This document shows positions 1 to 7,223 of a stretch of DNA of 64,000 nucleotides, piece after piece. The position numbers and the translations under genes were made by a program. Source of the stretch: an uncultured Clostridia bacterium. GTDB taxonomy: Bacteria > Bacillota > Clostridia > UMGS1810. Each line of letters opens with the position of its first letter. The first letter of the stretch is position 1. The notes under the pieces were generated by a model that did not search any database, was not told the DNA's origin, and saw nothing but the letters and a program-made list of their open reading frames with translations. The stretch is from the NCBI GenBank assembly GCA_934500875.1, contig CAKSTL010000003.1, positions 62,001 through 126,000 of the forward strand, read 5' to 3'.

Positions 1-1
1 T

Positions 2-1096
2 GAAGGTTTTAAAGACAGGCTTGTCGGCAGAACCTGCGCAGAGGATATTCTGCATCCCGAAACGGGCGAAGTTTTGGTTAAACGCAACGAGCTTATGGAC
101 GAGAGAATTGCCGATAGGGTTGCGAAAGCGGGAGTTACCGAAGCTAAAATACGTTCTATTCTTACCTGTTCGTCGAAAATCGGCGTTTGCGCAAAGTGCT
201 ACGGTTCAAACCTTTCATCCGGCAAGCTTGTTAATGTCGGTGAGGCTGTCGGTATCATTGCGGCGCAGTCTATCGGTGAGCCGGGTACGCAGCTTACAAT
301 GAGAACGTTCCACTCGGGCGGTATTGCCGGCGACGACATCACTCAGGGTCTTCCCAGGGTTGAAGAGCTTTTCGAGGCAAGACGGCCTAAGGGACTTGCA
401 ATTCTTACCGAGCTTGCAGGCGTTGCTCAGATTGTCGAAGAAAAGACAAAACGTGAGGTTGTTGTTACAAATCAGGAAACAGGCGAGAGTGTAACATATC
501 TTATTCCTTACGGTTCAAGAATTAAAATTACAAACGGTCAGGTGCTCAGCGCCGGCGACGAGCTTACCGAAGGCTCGATTTATCCTCAGGATTTGCTTAA
601 AATCCCCGAAAAAGGTGCGGACGCTGTTCAGCAGTATCTTATCCAGGAGGTACAGAGGGTTTACCGTTTGCAGGGTATTGATATTAACGATAAGCACATT
701 GAGGTTATTGTACGTCAGATGATGCATAAGGTTAAGATTGAGGACCCGGGCGATACCGATTTTATTCTCGGCTCGCTTGTTGATAAGGGAGAGTATCTTG
801 ACAAAAAGGCAGAAATTGAAGAAAAAGGCGGCGCTGCGCCCGTTGTTAAACAGGTGCTTTTGGGTATTACAAAAACAGCGCTTGCAACCGAATCCTTCCT
901 GTCGGCAGCTTCGTTCCAGGAAACTACAAGAGTTCTTACCGAGGCGGCTATCAAAGGAAAGAAAGACCCGCTTATCGGTCTTAAAGAAAACGTTATTATC
1001 GGTAAGCTTATTCCTGCCGGTACTGGTATGAAGGTTTACAACGATATTGAAGTTGTTACGCCTATCGTGCAGTCGGATGATATGGGCATAGACTGA
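2..1096 (+). CDS. rpoC: DNA-directed RNA polymerase subunit beta' (C-terminal part)
   Basis: This is the last 364 residues of the beta' subunit of RNA polymerase; the gene enters the window already open, so its start lies upstream. The stretch IGEPGTQLTMRTFHSGG and the following GLPRVEELFEARRPK are hallmark beta' sequences near the downstream-DNA and active-centre region. The stretch ending in MGID with a TGA stop is a normal beta' tail. An intrinsic terminator follows immediately, so rpoC is the last gene of its transcript here. The usual downstream str operon (rpsL, rpsG, fusA, tuf) is absent, which marks a rearranged neighbourhood compared with many Firmicutes. Confidence 0.97.
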   Translation, partial: EGFKDRLVGRTCAEDILHPETGEVLVKRNELMDERIADRVAKAGVTEAKIRSILTCSSKIGVCAKCYGSNLSSGKLVNVGEAVGIIAAQSIGEPGTQLTMRTFHSGGIAGDDITQGLPRVEELFEARRPKGLAILTELAGVAQIVEEKTKREVVVTNQETGESVTYLIPYGSRIKITNGQVLSAGDELTEGSIYPQDLLKIPEKGADAVQQYLIQEVQRVYRLQGIDINDKHIEVIVRQMMHKVKIEDPGDTDFILGSLVDKGEYLDKKAEIEEKGGAAPVVKQVLLGITKTALATESFLSAASFQETTRVLTEAAIKGKKDPLIGLKENVIIGKLIPAGTGMKVYNDIEVVTPIVQSDDMGID

Positions 1097-1108
1097 TTTT
1101 AAAAAATT

Positions 1109-1141
1109 AAAGGCTTGCTTTAGCTAAGGCAAGCCTTTTTT
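1109..1141 (+). terminator. Intrinsic terminator of rpoC
   Basis: A ten-base-pair stem (AAAGGCTTGC with GCAAGCCTTT), ten-base loop and T-run start 12 bases after the rpoC stop codon. Confidence 0.9.
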
Positions 1142-1193
1142 GTCTGTTTAAACCCCACAGGGTTTAGCTCTCTGATGCTTATAATAAATTTTT

Positions 1194-1227
1194 ATAAAAA
1201 ACAGGCTTTCTTTTTTAAGAAAGCCTG
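1194..1227 (-). terminator. Intrinsic terminator of the glnA-ANTAR pair
   Basis: Perfect 11-bp stem (CAGGCTTTCTT with AAGAAAGCCTG) with a four-base loop, just after the leftward ANTAR gene. Read leftward, it is followed by a run of six U residues (complement of 1196-1201). Confidence 0.85.
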
Positions 1228-1234
1228 CAAAATT

Positions 1235-1819
1235 TTAATTTTCGTATGTTCTTATTATATTTCCTGCCACCTCACGGCGTGGAATACGCAAATCCATTGC
1301 CTGTTTTTCTATGTAATAATGTGCGTCCTTCTCTCCCATATTAAGCTTTTCCATAAGCAGCCATTTAGCACGGTTTACAACTCTTATATCCGCCATTTTT
1401 TCCTTAAGCGATTTTGTTTTTTCCTCCATTTTTTTAAGCTTTCTGCTGCACGCCGACACAAGCTTTACCGCACTGTAAAAATATTGCGCCGAAACGGGTT
1501 TTGCAAGTGTAAAAATGCCGCTGTCCTCAACCTTATAGGCAATTTGCGAAAACACATCATTTTTTACCATAAGCAAAATTCCCATATTTGTTTCGGACTT
1601 GTCAAGCGCAAGCATTATGCCGAAATCGTCCGGGAGCGGAGTATTTATTATAAAAATATCCGGCTCTGTTTCGGAAAGAATACGTTTTGCCTCGCCTGCG
1701 CTTTTTGCACGCATAACAGGCAAAAAATCGCTTGCCGGAAGAAGGTCTTCTATATATTTGTACGATTTGTCCGAGCTTGCCGCAACCAGTACCCTTAATT
1801 TTTCTTTTTCAGGTTTCAT
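1235..1819 (-). CDS. ANTAR-domain response-regulator-like RNA-binding antiterminator
   Basis: A 194-residue protein with an N-terminal receiver-like fold (about residues 8-120), a short helical linker rich in Lys and Glu, and a C-terminal ANTAR domain (about 135-190). Sequence such as NRAKWLLMEKLNMGEKDAH and RREVAGNII is typical of ANTAR, which binds paired hexaloop hairpins in leader RNA and prevents termination. The receiver is degenerate. The phospho-acceptor aspartate is replaced by Asn59 (IINTPLPD) and the acidic pair after beta-1 is Ala-Ala, while Lys107 is kept, so it is probably not phosphorylated. It lies 16 bases downstream of a glutamine synthetase and probably shares its transcript. 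Its likely target is the dual-hexaloop leader at 3218-3341. The family call is firm; the target and signal are inferred. Confidence 0.9.
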   Translation of the reverse strand: MKPEKEKLRVLVAASSDKSYKYIEDLLPASDFLPVMRAKSAGEAKRILSETEPDIFIINTPLPDDFGIMLALDKSETNMGILLMVKNDVFSQIAYKVEDSGIFTLAKPVSAQYFYSAVKLVSACSRKLKKMEEKTKSLKEKMADIRVVNRAKWLLMEKLNMGEKDAHYYIEKQAMDLRIPRREVAGNIIRTYEN

Positions 1820-1835
1820 ATTAGCCCCTTAAATT

Positions 1836-3059
1836 TTATTTAATATGCCATTTTGCGAACGAATCCGCAAAGCCTTCGGGCAGATATTTTGCAACAAATG
1901 CGCTGTTTTTGGCCTCCTGATATGCCTCCTCAAAGCTGAGCGGAAGCGTGCGGTAATTTTTAAGCGCCTCTTTGTCTGCGTTGTAAAGGTTTAAATTTGC
2001 AGGATACGGCGGCTGCATATGATTTTCAATGCCGTCAATTCCGGCATAAATAATAAGCGCATATGCAAGGTACGGATTAGCCATAGGGTCGGGAGAACGC
2101 AGCTCAATTCGGGCAAAATCGCCCTTTGCGGCAGGTATTCTTATAAGCTGAGAACGGTTTTCGGGCGACCAGGTTATAAATTTGGGCGCTTTAAGCTCTC
2201 CAAAACGCTCGTATGAAGAATTGCAGGGGTTTAAAAACATTGTAATTTCACAGATATGCTCCATAATTCCTGCCATAAATGCCTGATTTTTGTCGGTATT
2301 ATCGTCGCTTTTTACCGAAATATTGATATGCATACCGTTTCCGCTTTTTCCCTTTATTGGCTTCGGCATAAACGACGCATAAAGCCCGTTGTGCGCCGCC
2401 GCAGCCTTTACGACGGTGATAAAATTCATTGCATTGTCCGCAGCCGAGATTGCGTCGCTGTAACGGAAATCAATCTCATTCTGCCCCGGGCCTTCCTCGT
2501 GATGCGAGGTTTCGGGCAAAATTCCCATTTCAAGAAGAGTAAGACAAATCTCACGTCTTATATTTTCGCCTTTGTCCTCGGGCGCAACGTCCATATAACC
2601 GGCATTGTCAAACGGTATTCCCGTAGGATTTCCGTCATCATCGGTTTTAAAAAGATAAAACTCAAATTCCGAACCGAAATTCACGGTAATGCCCTTATCC
2701 TTTGCAAATTTTGCCGCTTTTTTAAGAATTTGACGGCAATCGCATTCAAAAGGTGTGCCGTCGGGATATTTTATATCGCAGAACATTCGAACAACCTTGC
2801 CCTGCGACGGACGCCACGGAAGAATATTGAGCGTTGACGGCACGGGAAAAAGCAAAAGGTCTGATTTTATGCCGTGTTCAAAGCCGTATATTGCCGACGA
2901 GTCGAACGAAATGCCGTCCGTAAACGCTTTTTTAAGCGAATCGGGCATAATGGAAACATTTTTTTGGTTTCCGAAAATGTCACAGAAGGCAAGCCGTATA
3001 AATTTTACGTCCTCGTCATTTATAAATTCCAAAACATCTTCGTATGAATAATTATACAT
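1836..3059 (-). CDS. glnA: Glutamine synthetase, type I, short form
   Basis: A 407-residue glutamine synthetase (ATP-dependent amidation of glutamate by ammonium). Metal and substrate motifs are present: EFEFYLF, HHEEGPGQNEIDF, NGMHINIS, ENRSQLIRIP and RIELRSPDPMANPYLAY. It is shorter than typical 440-470 residue type I enzymes, with a compact N-terminal domain, so a GS-like relative with another amine or acid substrate cannot be wholly excluded. An AGGGG ribosome site precedes the ATG. A consensus promoter sits about 45 bases upstream and the ANTAR regulator follows in the same direction. Pairing of a GS with an RNA-binding regulator suggests the enzyme or its product state informs the regulator, which is inference. 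Confidence 0.9.
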   Translation of the reverse strand: MYNYSYEDVLEFINDEDVKFIRLAFCDIFGNQKNVSIMPDSLKKAFTDGISFDSSAIYGFEHGIKSDLLLFPVPSTLNILPWRPSQGKVVRMFCDIKYPDGTPFECDCRQILKKAAKFAKDKGITVNFGSEFEFYLFKTDDDGNPTGIPFDNAGYMDVAPEDKGENIRREICLTLLEMGILPETSHHEEGPGQNEIDFRYSDAISAADNAMNFITVVKAAAAHNGLYASFMPKPIKGKSGNGMHINISVKSDDNTDKNQAFMAGIMEHICEITMFLNPCNSSYERFGELKAPKFITWSPENRSQLIRIPAAKGDFARIELRSPDPMANPYLAYALIIYAGIDGIENHMQPPYPANLNLYNADKEALKNYRTLPLSFEEAYQEAKNSAFVAKYLPEGFADSFAKWHIK

Positions 3060-3107
3060 AAAATTTCATCCCCTCAAAACAAATTATTCTCTTTGTTTGA
3101 TTTTAAC

Positions 3108-3136
3108 AGTATATCACACACGCATTTTGTTGTCAA
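3108..3136 (-). promoter_or_regulatory. Consensus vegetative promoter for glnA
   Basis: Leftward TTGACA (3136-3131) and TATACT (3113-3108) with exactly 17 bases between. The short leader to the glnA ATG holds a ribosome site but no terminator, so glnA itself seems not to be under the hairpin control seen on the other strand. Confidence 0.8.
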
Positions 3137-3178
3137 TAATTCAAATTGCACAAAACGGCGATAAATTTTGATTTGGTA

Positions 3179-3207
3179 TTGACATTGCACATTTTCGGTG
3201 GTATACT
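3179..3207 (+). promoter_or_regulatory. Consensus vegetative promoter for the glnN leader
   Basis: TTGACA (3179-3184), a 17-base spacer and TATACT (3202-3207). Transcription should begin near 3214, directly in front of the first hexaloop hairpin, giving a leader of about 154 bases before glnN. Confidence 0.85.
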
Positions 3208-3217
3208 TATCCCATAA

Positions 3218-3263
3218 AGCGACAAGGACGCCGCTGACAAGAAAATTGTCAGGGGCATTTTTT
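3218..3263 (+). promoter_or_regulatory. ANTAR-type hexaloop hairpin 1 overlapping terminator 1
   Basis: Hairpin 1 pairs 3218-3223 with 3230-3235 (one A.C mismatch) around the hexaloop AAGGAC (3224-3229), which has A at loop position 1 and G at position 4 as in known ANTAR targets. Its 3' arm (3230-3235) is also the base of an 11-bp hairpin pairing 3230-3240 with 3246-3256, followed by six T residues, a good intrinsic terminator. The two folds exclude each other, so binding hairpin 1 should block this terminator. Confidence 0.8.
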
Positions 3264-3285
3264 GTCTTTACATAAGTTAAATTTA

Positions 3286-3341
3286 AAGCGACAAGGACGT
3301 CACTTAAGGAATTTTTCCTAAAGTACCCTTGCCGCTTTTTT
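3286..3341 (+). promoter_or_regulatory. ANTAR-type hexaloop hairpin 2 overlapping terminator 2
   Basis: Hairpin 2 pairs 3286-3292 with 3299-3305 (one mismatch) around a second AAGGAC hexaloop (3293-3298). The same 5' arm pairs in the alternative fold with 3326-3337, with an inner stem 3302-3311 with 3315-3324, and a T-run 3336-3341, forming a second terminator. The core AAAGCGACAAGGACG is repeated exactly in both hairpins. The arrangement matches antitermination by an ANTAR protein. Confidence 0.8.
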
Positions 3342-3367
3342 ATTTTATCAAAAAGGGGTAGATATTT

Positions 3368-5461
3368 ATGAACACTATTTCAAGCGAATTCGGCACAATG
3401 GTATTTGATGACGCAGTTATGCAGGCACGTTTACCCAAAGAAACATACAAGGCGCTCAGAAATACCATTAAAAACGGAAAACATCTTGATTTGTCGGTTG
3501 CAACGGTTGTTGCGAACGCAATGAAGGATTGGGCGGCAGAAAAAGGCGCAACGCATTTTACGCACTGGTTTCAGCCTATGACGGGCGTTACCGCCGAAAA
3601 GCACGACAGTTTCATTTCGCCAAGAGATAACGGAAAGGTTATAATGGAGTTTTCGGGAAAAGAGCTTATCCAGGGCGAGCCTGACGCTTCGAGTTTTCCT
3701 TCCGGCGGACTGAGGGCAACGTTTGAGGCAAGGGGCTATACCGCCTGGGACGCAACCTCATATGCGTTTATCAAAGACAACATTTTGTGTATTCCTACAG
3801 TATTCTGCTCCTACGGCGGCGAGGCTCTTGACCAGAAAACAGCGCTTTTGCGTTCTATGGAGGCTATAAGCAAGCAGGCTGTAAGGGTTTTAAAGCTTTT
3901 CGGCAATGACAGCGTAAAATCGGTTAAAACAACGGTTGGTCCCGAACAGGAGTATTTTCTTGTAGACAAAGATTTGTACGATAAAAGAAAAGATTTAATC
4001 TATACGGGAAGAACGCTTTTCGGCGCACGTCCTCCGAAAGGACAGGAGCTTGACGACCATTACTTCGGCGCAATCAAGCTCAGAGTTGCGGAATTTATGA
4101 AAGAGCTTAACAAAGAACTTTGGAAGCTTGGAATTTTGGCAAAGACCGAGCATAACGAGGTTGCACCGGCACAGCACGAACTTGCACCGATATTTACAAC
4201 GTCAAACATTGCAGCCGACCACAACCAGCTTACAATGGAGATTATGCAGAAGGTTGCAAAAAAACACAATATGGTTTGCCTTCTTCACGAAAAACCGTTT
4301 GCAGGCGTTAACGGCAGCGGCAAGCACAACAACTGGTCAATTTCAACCGATACCGGCGCAAACCTTTTGGAGCCGGGCGAAACGCCGTATGAAAACGCAC
4401 AGTTTTTGCTGTTTTTGGCGGCTGTTATCAAATCGGTTGACGAGTATCAGGATCTTTTAAGAATTTCGGTTGCGAGCGCAGGCAACGACCACAGACTCGG
4501 CGCAAACGAGGCTCCTCCGGCGATTGTTTCAATGTTCCTCGGCACTGACCTTTCCGAAATTCTGGACGCAATTGTAAACGATACCGCTTACGATTCGAAG
4601 GAAAAAGAAATTATGAGAATAGGCGTGCATACGCTGCCTAAATTCCCGAAAGATACAACCGACAGAAACAGAACAAGCCCGTTTGCATTTACCGGAAACA
4701 AATTTGAATTCCGTATGCTCGGTTCGGCTTCTTCAATTTCGTGCGCAAACACCGTTCTTAACACGGCTGTTGCACAAACGCTTAAAGAATTTGCCGATTA
4801 TCTTGAAGGAAAAGACGATTTTGAAAAGGCGCTGCACGACCTTATCAAAGATACAATCAAGGCGCATAAGCGAATTATCTTCAACGGCGACGGTTATGAC
4901 GAAAAGTGGGTTGAAGAAGCGGAAAAGAGAGGTCTTTTAAATCTTAAAACCACTCCCGAGGCTCTTTCGCACCTGCTTGACGAAAAGAACGTTACGCTCT
5001 TTGAAAGCCACAAGGTTTACAGCAAGGCTGAGCTTGGCGCACGATATGAGGTTTTGAACGAAAACTACGGCAAGGTTATAAACATTGAAGCTCTTACAAT
5101 GCTTGATATGGCAAGAAAAGATATTCTTCCCGCAATGAGCGCATTTTCAAAGAAGCTTTCAAAGGCGGCGCTTGCAAAGAAAGAGTTTATTGCAGATGTT
5201 GATTTAAGCTACGAAAAAGAAACCGTCAAAAAGCTTGGCGATATGACAAAACAGGCATATGAGGCTGTTAAAAAGCTTGAGGAGGATTTAATCGGCGCAA
5301 AGGATATTACATCCGCACCCGAATATGCAATGTATTGCAAGGATAAAATTCTTCCCGATATGGCGGCGCTGAGAATATCCGTTGACAGCGCAGAGGCGAT
5401 TGCTTCAAAAGAGGATTGGCCGTATCCTTCCTACGGCGAGCTGTTGTTCGGCGTAAGATAA
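3368..5461 (+). CDS. glnN: Glutamine synthetase, type III
   Basis: A 697-residue type III glutamine synthetase (GlnN family, usually about 700 residues), making glutamine from glutamate, ammonium and ATP. Family motifs include VGPEQEYFLVD, AKTEHNEVAPAQHELAP, KPFAGVNGSGKHNNWS and GNDHRLGANEAPPAIVS. The start ATG follows an AAGGGG ribosome site. It is the first gene behind the double hexaloop leader and heads a rightward series with asnB, gltB and gltD. Having a type I and a type III enzyme side by side on opposite strands suggests differently regulated isozymes. Confidence 0.96.
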   Translation: MNTISSEFGTMVFDDAVMQARLPKETYKALRNTIKNGKHLDLSVATVVANAMKDWAAEKGATHFTHWFQPMTGVTAEKHDSFISPRDNGKVIMEFSGKELIQGEPDASSFPSGGLRATFEARGYTAWDATSYAFIKDNILCIPTVFCSYGGEALDQKTALLRSMEAISKQAVRVLKLFGNDSVKSVKTTVGPEQEYFLVDKDLYDKRKDLIYTGRTLFGARPPKGQELDDHYFGAIKLRVAEFMKELNKELWKLGILAKTEHNEVAPAQHELAPIFTTSNIAADHNQLTMEIMQKVAKKHNMVCLLHEKPFAGVNGSGKHNNWSISTDTGANLLEPGETPYENAQFLLFLAAVIKSVDEYQDLLRISVASAGNDHRLGANEAPPAIVSMFLGTDLSEILDAIVNDTAYDSKEKEIMRIGVHTLPKFPKDTTDRNRTSPFAFTGNKFEFRMLGSASSISCANTVLNTAVAQTLKEFADYLEGKDDFEKALHDLIKDTIKAHKRIIFNGDGYDEKWVEEAEKRGLLNLKTTPEALSHLLDEKNVTLFESHKVYSKAELGARYEVLNENYGKVINIEALTMLDMARKDILPAMSAFSKKLSKAALAKKEFIADVDLSYEKETVKKLGDMTKQAYEAVKKLEEDLIGAKDITSAPEYAMYCKDKILPDMAALRISVDSAEAIASKEDWPYPSYGELLFGVR

Positions 5462-5529
5462 AAACGAGCCGGCAAAAGCAAAAGATAAAAAACAAACAGA
5501 TTAAAACAAAAAGATAAAAAACAATAACG

Positions 5530-5590
5530 TAAGCCGAACAAAAAAAGTTCGGCTTATCGGGTCATAAAGGGTATTGCCCGATACATTTTT
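5530..5590 (+). promoter_or_regulatory. Two abutting hairpins between glnN and asnB
   Basis: A perfect 10-bp hairpin (5530-5539 with 5547-5556) has a loop of seven A residues. A second 7-bp hairpin (5555-5561 with 5577-5583) shares two bases with it and is followed by CATTTTTAT. The second could be a partial terminator or a processing element that lowers expression of asnB and gltBD relative to glnN. No new promoter is obvious. Confidence 0.5.
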
Positions 5591-5614
5591 ATAAAAGAGA
5601 AGGAGGATTTAGCT

Positions 5615-7195
5615 ATGTGTTCCGTTATGGGCTGCTTTGATGAAAAAATACGTGAGGAAGATTTTATAAACGGATTTGAAAAAACAAAATCCAGAGGGCC
5701 TGATATGTCGAGAGTTGAAAGCTATGACGGCGCAAGGCTCGGTTTTCACCGCCTTGCAATTATGGGTCTTACAAAAGAGGGTATGCAGCCCTTTAATTTT
5801 GATAATCTTCATCTTGTGTGCAACGGCGAGATATATATGTTTCGCCCGATTAAAGAGAAGCTTATCGAAAAGGGATACAAATTCAAAAGCAGCTCCGACT
5901 GCGAAATCCTTCTTCCAATGTATAAAGAATACGGCACGGAAATGTTTAAAATGCTGGACGCAGAATTTGCGCTGATTATTTATGACGAAAAAAACAAAAG
6001 CGCTGTTGCGGCACGTGACCCGTTCGGCATAAGACCGCTGTTTTACGGATATACGCAAAACGAAAAGATAGTTTTTGCGTCCGAGGCGAAAAACCTTACC
6101 GGTCTTTGCAAAAAGGTTATGCCTTTTCCGCCGGGATATTATTACAAGGACGGCGAGTTTGTGTGCTACCGTGACATTTCAAAGGTTGAAAAATTTTCGG
6201 ATGACGGCATTGAGGAAGCTTGCGCAAAAATAAGAGAAAAGCTTGTTGCTGGAATTAAAAAACGCCTTGATTCGGACGCTCCGGTAGGATTTTTGCTGTC
6301 GGGCGGGCTTGATTCGTCGCTTGTGTGCTCGGTTGCGGCGTCTGTTTCGGATAAGCACATCAAAACCTTTGCAATAGGTATGGACAAGGACGCTATCGAT
6401 TTAAAATATGCAAAAGAGGTTGCGGATTTTATAAAGAGCGACCATACCGAGGTTATTATCTCAAAAGATGACGTCATAGCGGCGCTTCCCAAGGTTGTTG
6501 AAATTTTGGGAACATACGATATCACAACGATACGTGCGTCAATCGGAATGTATCTTGTGTGCAAATACATTCACGACAACACCGATATAAGGGTGATTTT
6601 GACGGGCGAAATTTCGGACGAACTTTTCGGGTATAAATATACCGATTTTGCACCTTCCGCAAAGGAATTTCAGAAAGAGGCGGAAAAAAGGGTGTCGGAG
6701 CTTTATATGTACGACGTTCTGCGTGCCGACAGATGTATTTCGGCAAATTCGCTCGAGGCGCGTGTTCCGTTCGGCGACCTTGATTTTGCCTCGTATGTTA
6801 TGAGCATAAAACCCGAAATTAAGATGAATACTTATAACAAAGGCAAATATCTTCTCCGTCACGCTTTTGAGGGCGATTATCTGCCGTATGACATTCTTAT
6901 GCGTGAGAAGGCGGCGTTTTCGGACGCTGTGGGTCATTCTATGGTGGACGATTTGAAAGAATATGCGGATATGGTGTATACCGACACCGAATATGCAAAG
7001 CTTAGAGAAAGATACACATTTGCAAAGCCGTTTACAAAAGAATCGCTTCTTTACCGTGAGCTTTTTGAAGAATACTACGAAGGGCAGGCGCAGATGGTGA
7101 AAGATTTCTGGATGCCCAACAAAGAGTGGGAGGGCTGTAAGGTTGACGACCCCTCGGCAAGGGTATTGTCAAACTACGGCGACAGCGGAAAATAG
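5615..7195 (+). CDS. asnB: Asparagine synthetase, glutamine-hydrolysing
   Basis: A 526-residue class II amidotransferase. The N-terminal glutaminase domain (about 1-190) begins MCSVMGC, so Cys2 becomes the nucleophile after Met removal, and NGEIYMF and ARDPFGIRPLFYG are typical. The C-terminal synthetase domain carries the pyrophosphate loop LLSGGLDSSLV and the LTGEISDELFGYKYTDF signature. It makes asparagine from aspartate, glutamine and ATP in the cytoplasm. An AAGGAGG site precedes the ATG. Length is slightly below the E. coli enzyme. Position between glnN and gltB places it with glutamine-consuming steps. Confidence 0.93.
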   Translation: MCSVMGCFDEKIREEDFINGFEKTKSRGPDMSRVESYDGARLGFHRLAIMGLTKEGMQPFNFDNLHLVCNGEIYMFRPIKEKLIEKGYKFKSSSDCEILLPMYKEYGTEMFKMLDAEFALIIYDEKNKSAVAARDPFGIRPLFYGYTQNEKIVFASEAKNLTGLCKKVMPFPPGYYYKDGEFVCYRDISKVEKFSDDGIEEACAKIREKLVAGIKKRLDSDAPVGFLLSGGLDSSLVCSVAASVSDKHIKTFAIGMDKDAIDLKYAKEVADFIKSDHTEVIISKDDVIAALPKVVEILGTYDITTIRASIGMYLVCKYIHDNTDIRVILTGEISDELFGYKYTDFAPSAKEFQKEAEKRVSELYMYDVLRADRCISANSLEARVPFGDLDFASYVMSIKPEIKMNTYNKGKYLLRHAFEGDYLPYDILMREKAAFSDAVGHSMVDDLKEYADMVYTDTEYAKLRERYTFAKPFTKESLLYRELFEEYYEGQAQMVKDFWMPNKEWEGCKVDDPSARVLSNYGDSGK

Positions 7196-7223
7196 AAGCG
7201 GAAATTAAAGAGGAAGGAATAGT

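Noticed and set aside
1175..1798. A 207-codon rightward frame opposite the ANTAR gene.
   Set aside because: It has no ribosome site, cysteine- and aromatic-rich nonsense composition, and lies antisense to a clearly conserved protein.
3060..3180. A second ANTAR hairpin set on the leftward strand for glnA.
   Set aside because: The 42-base leftward leader contains no hexaloop hairpin or terminator.
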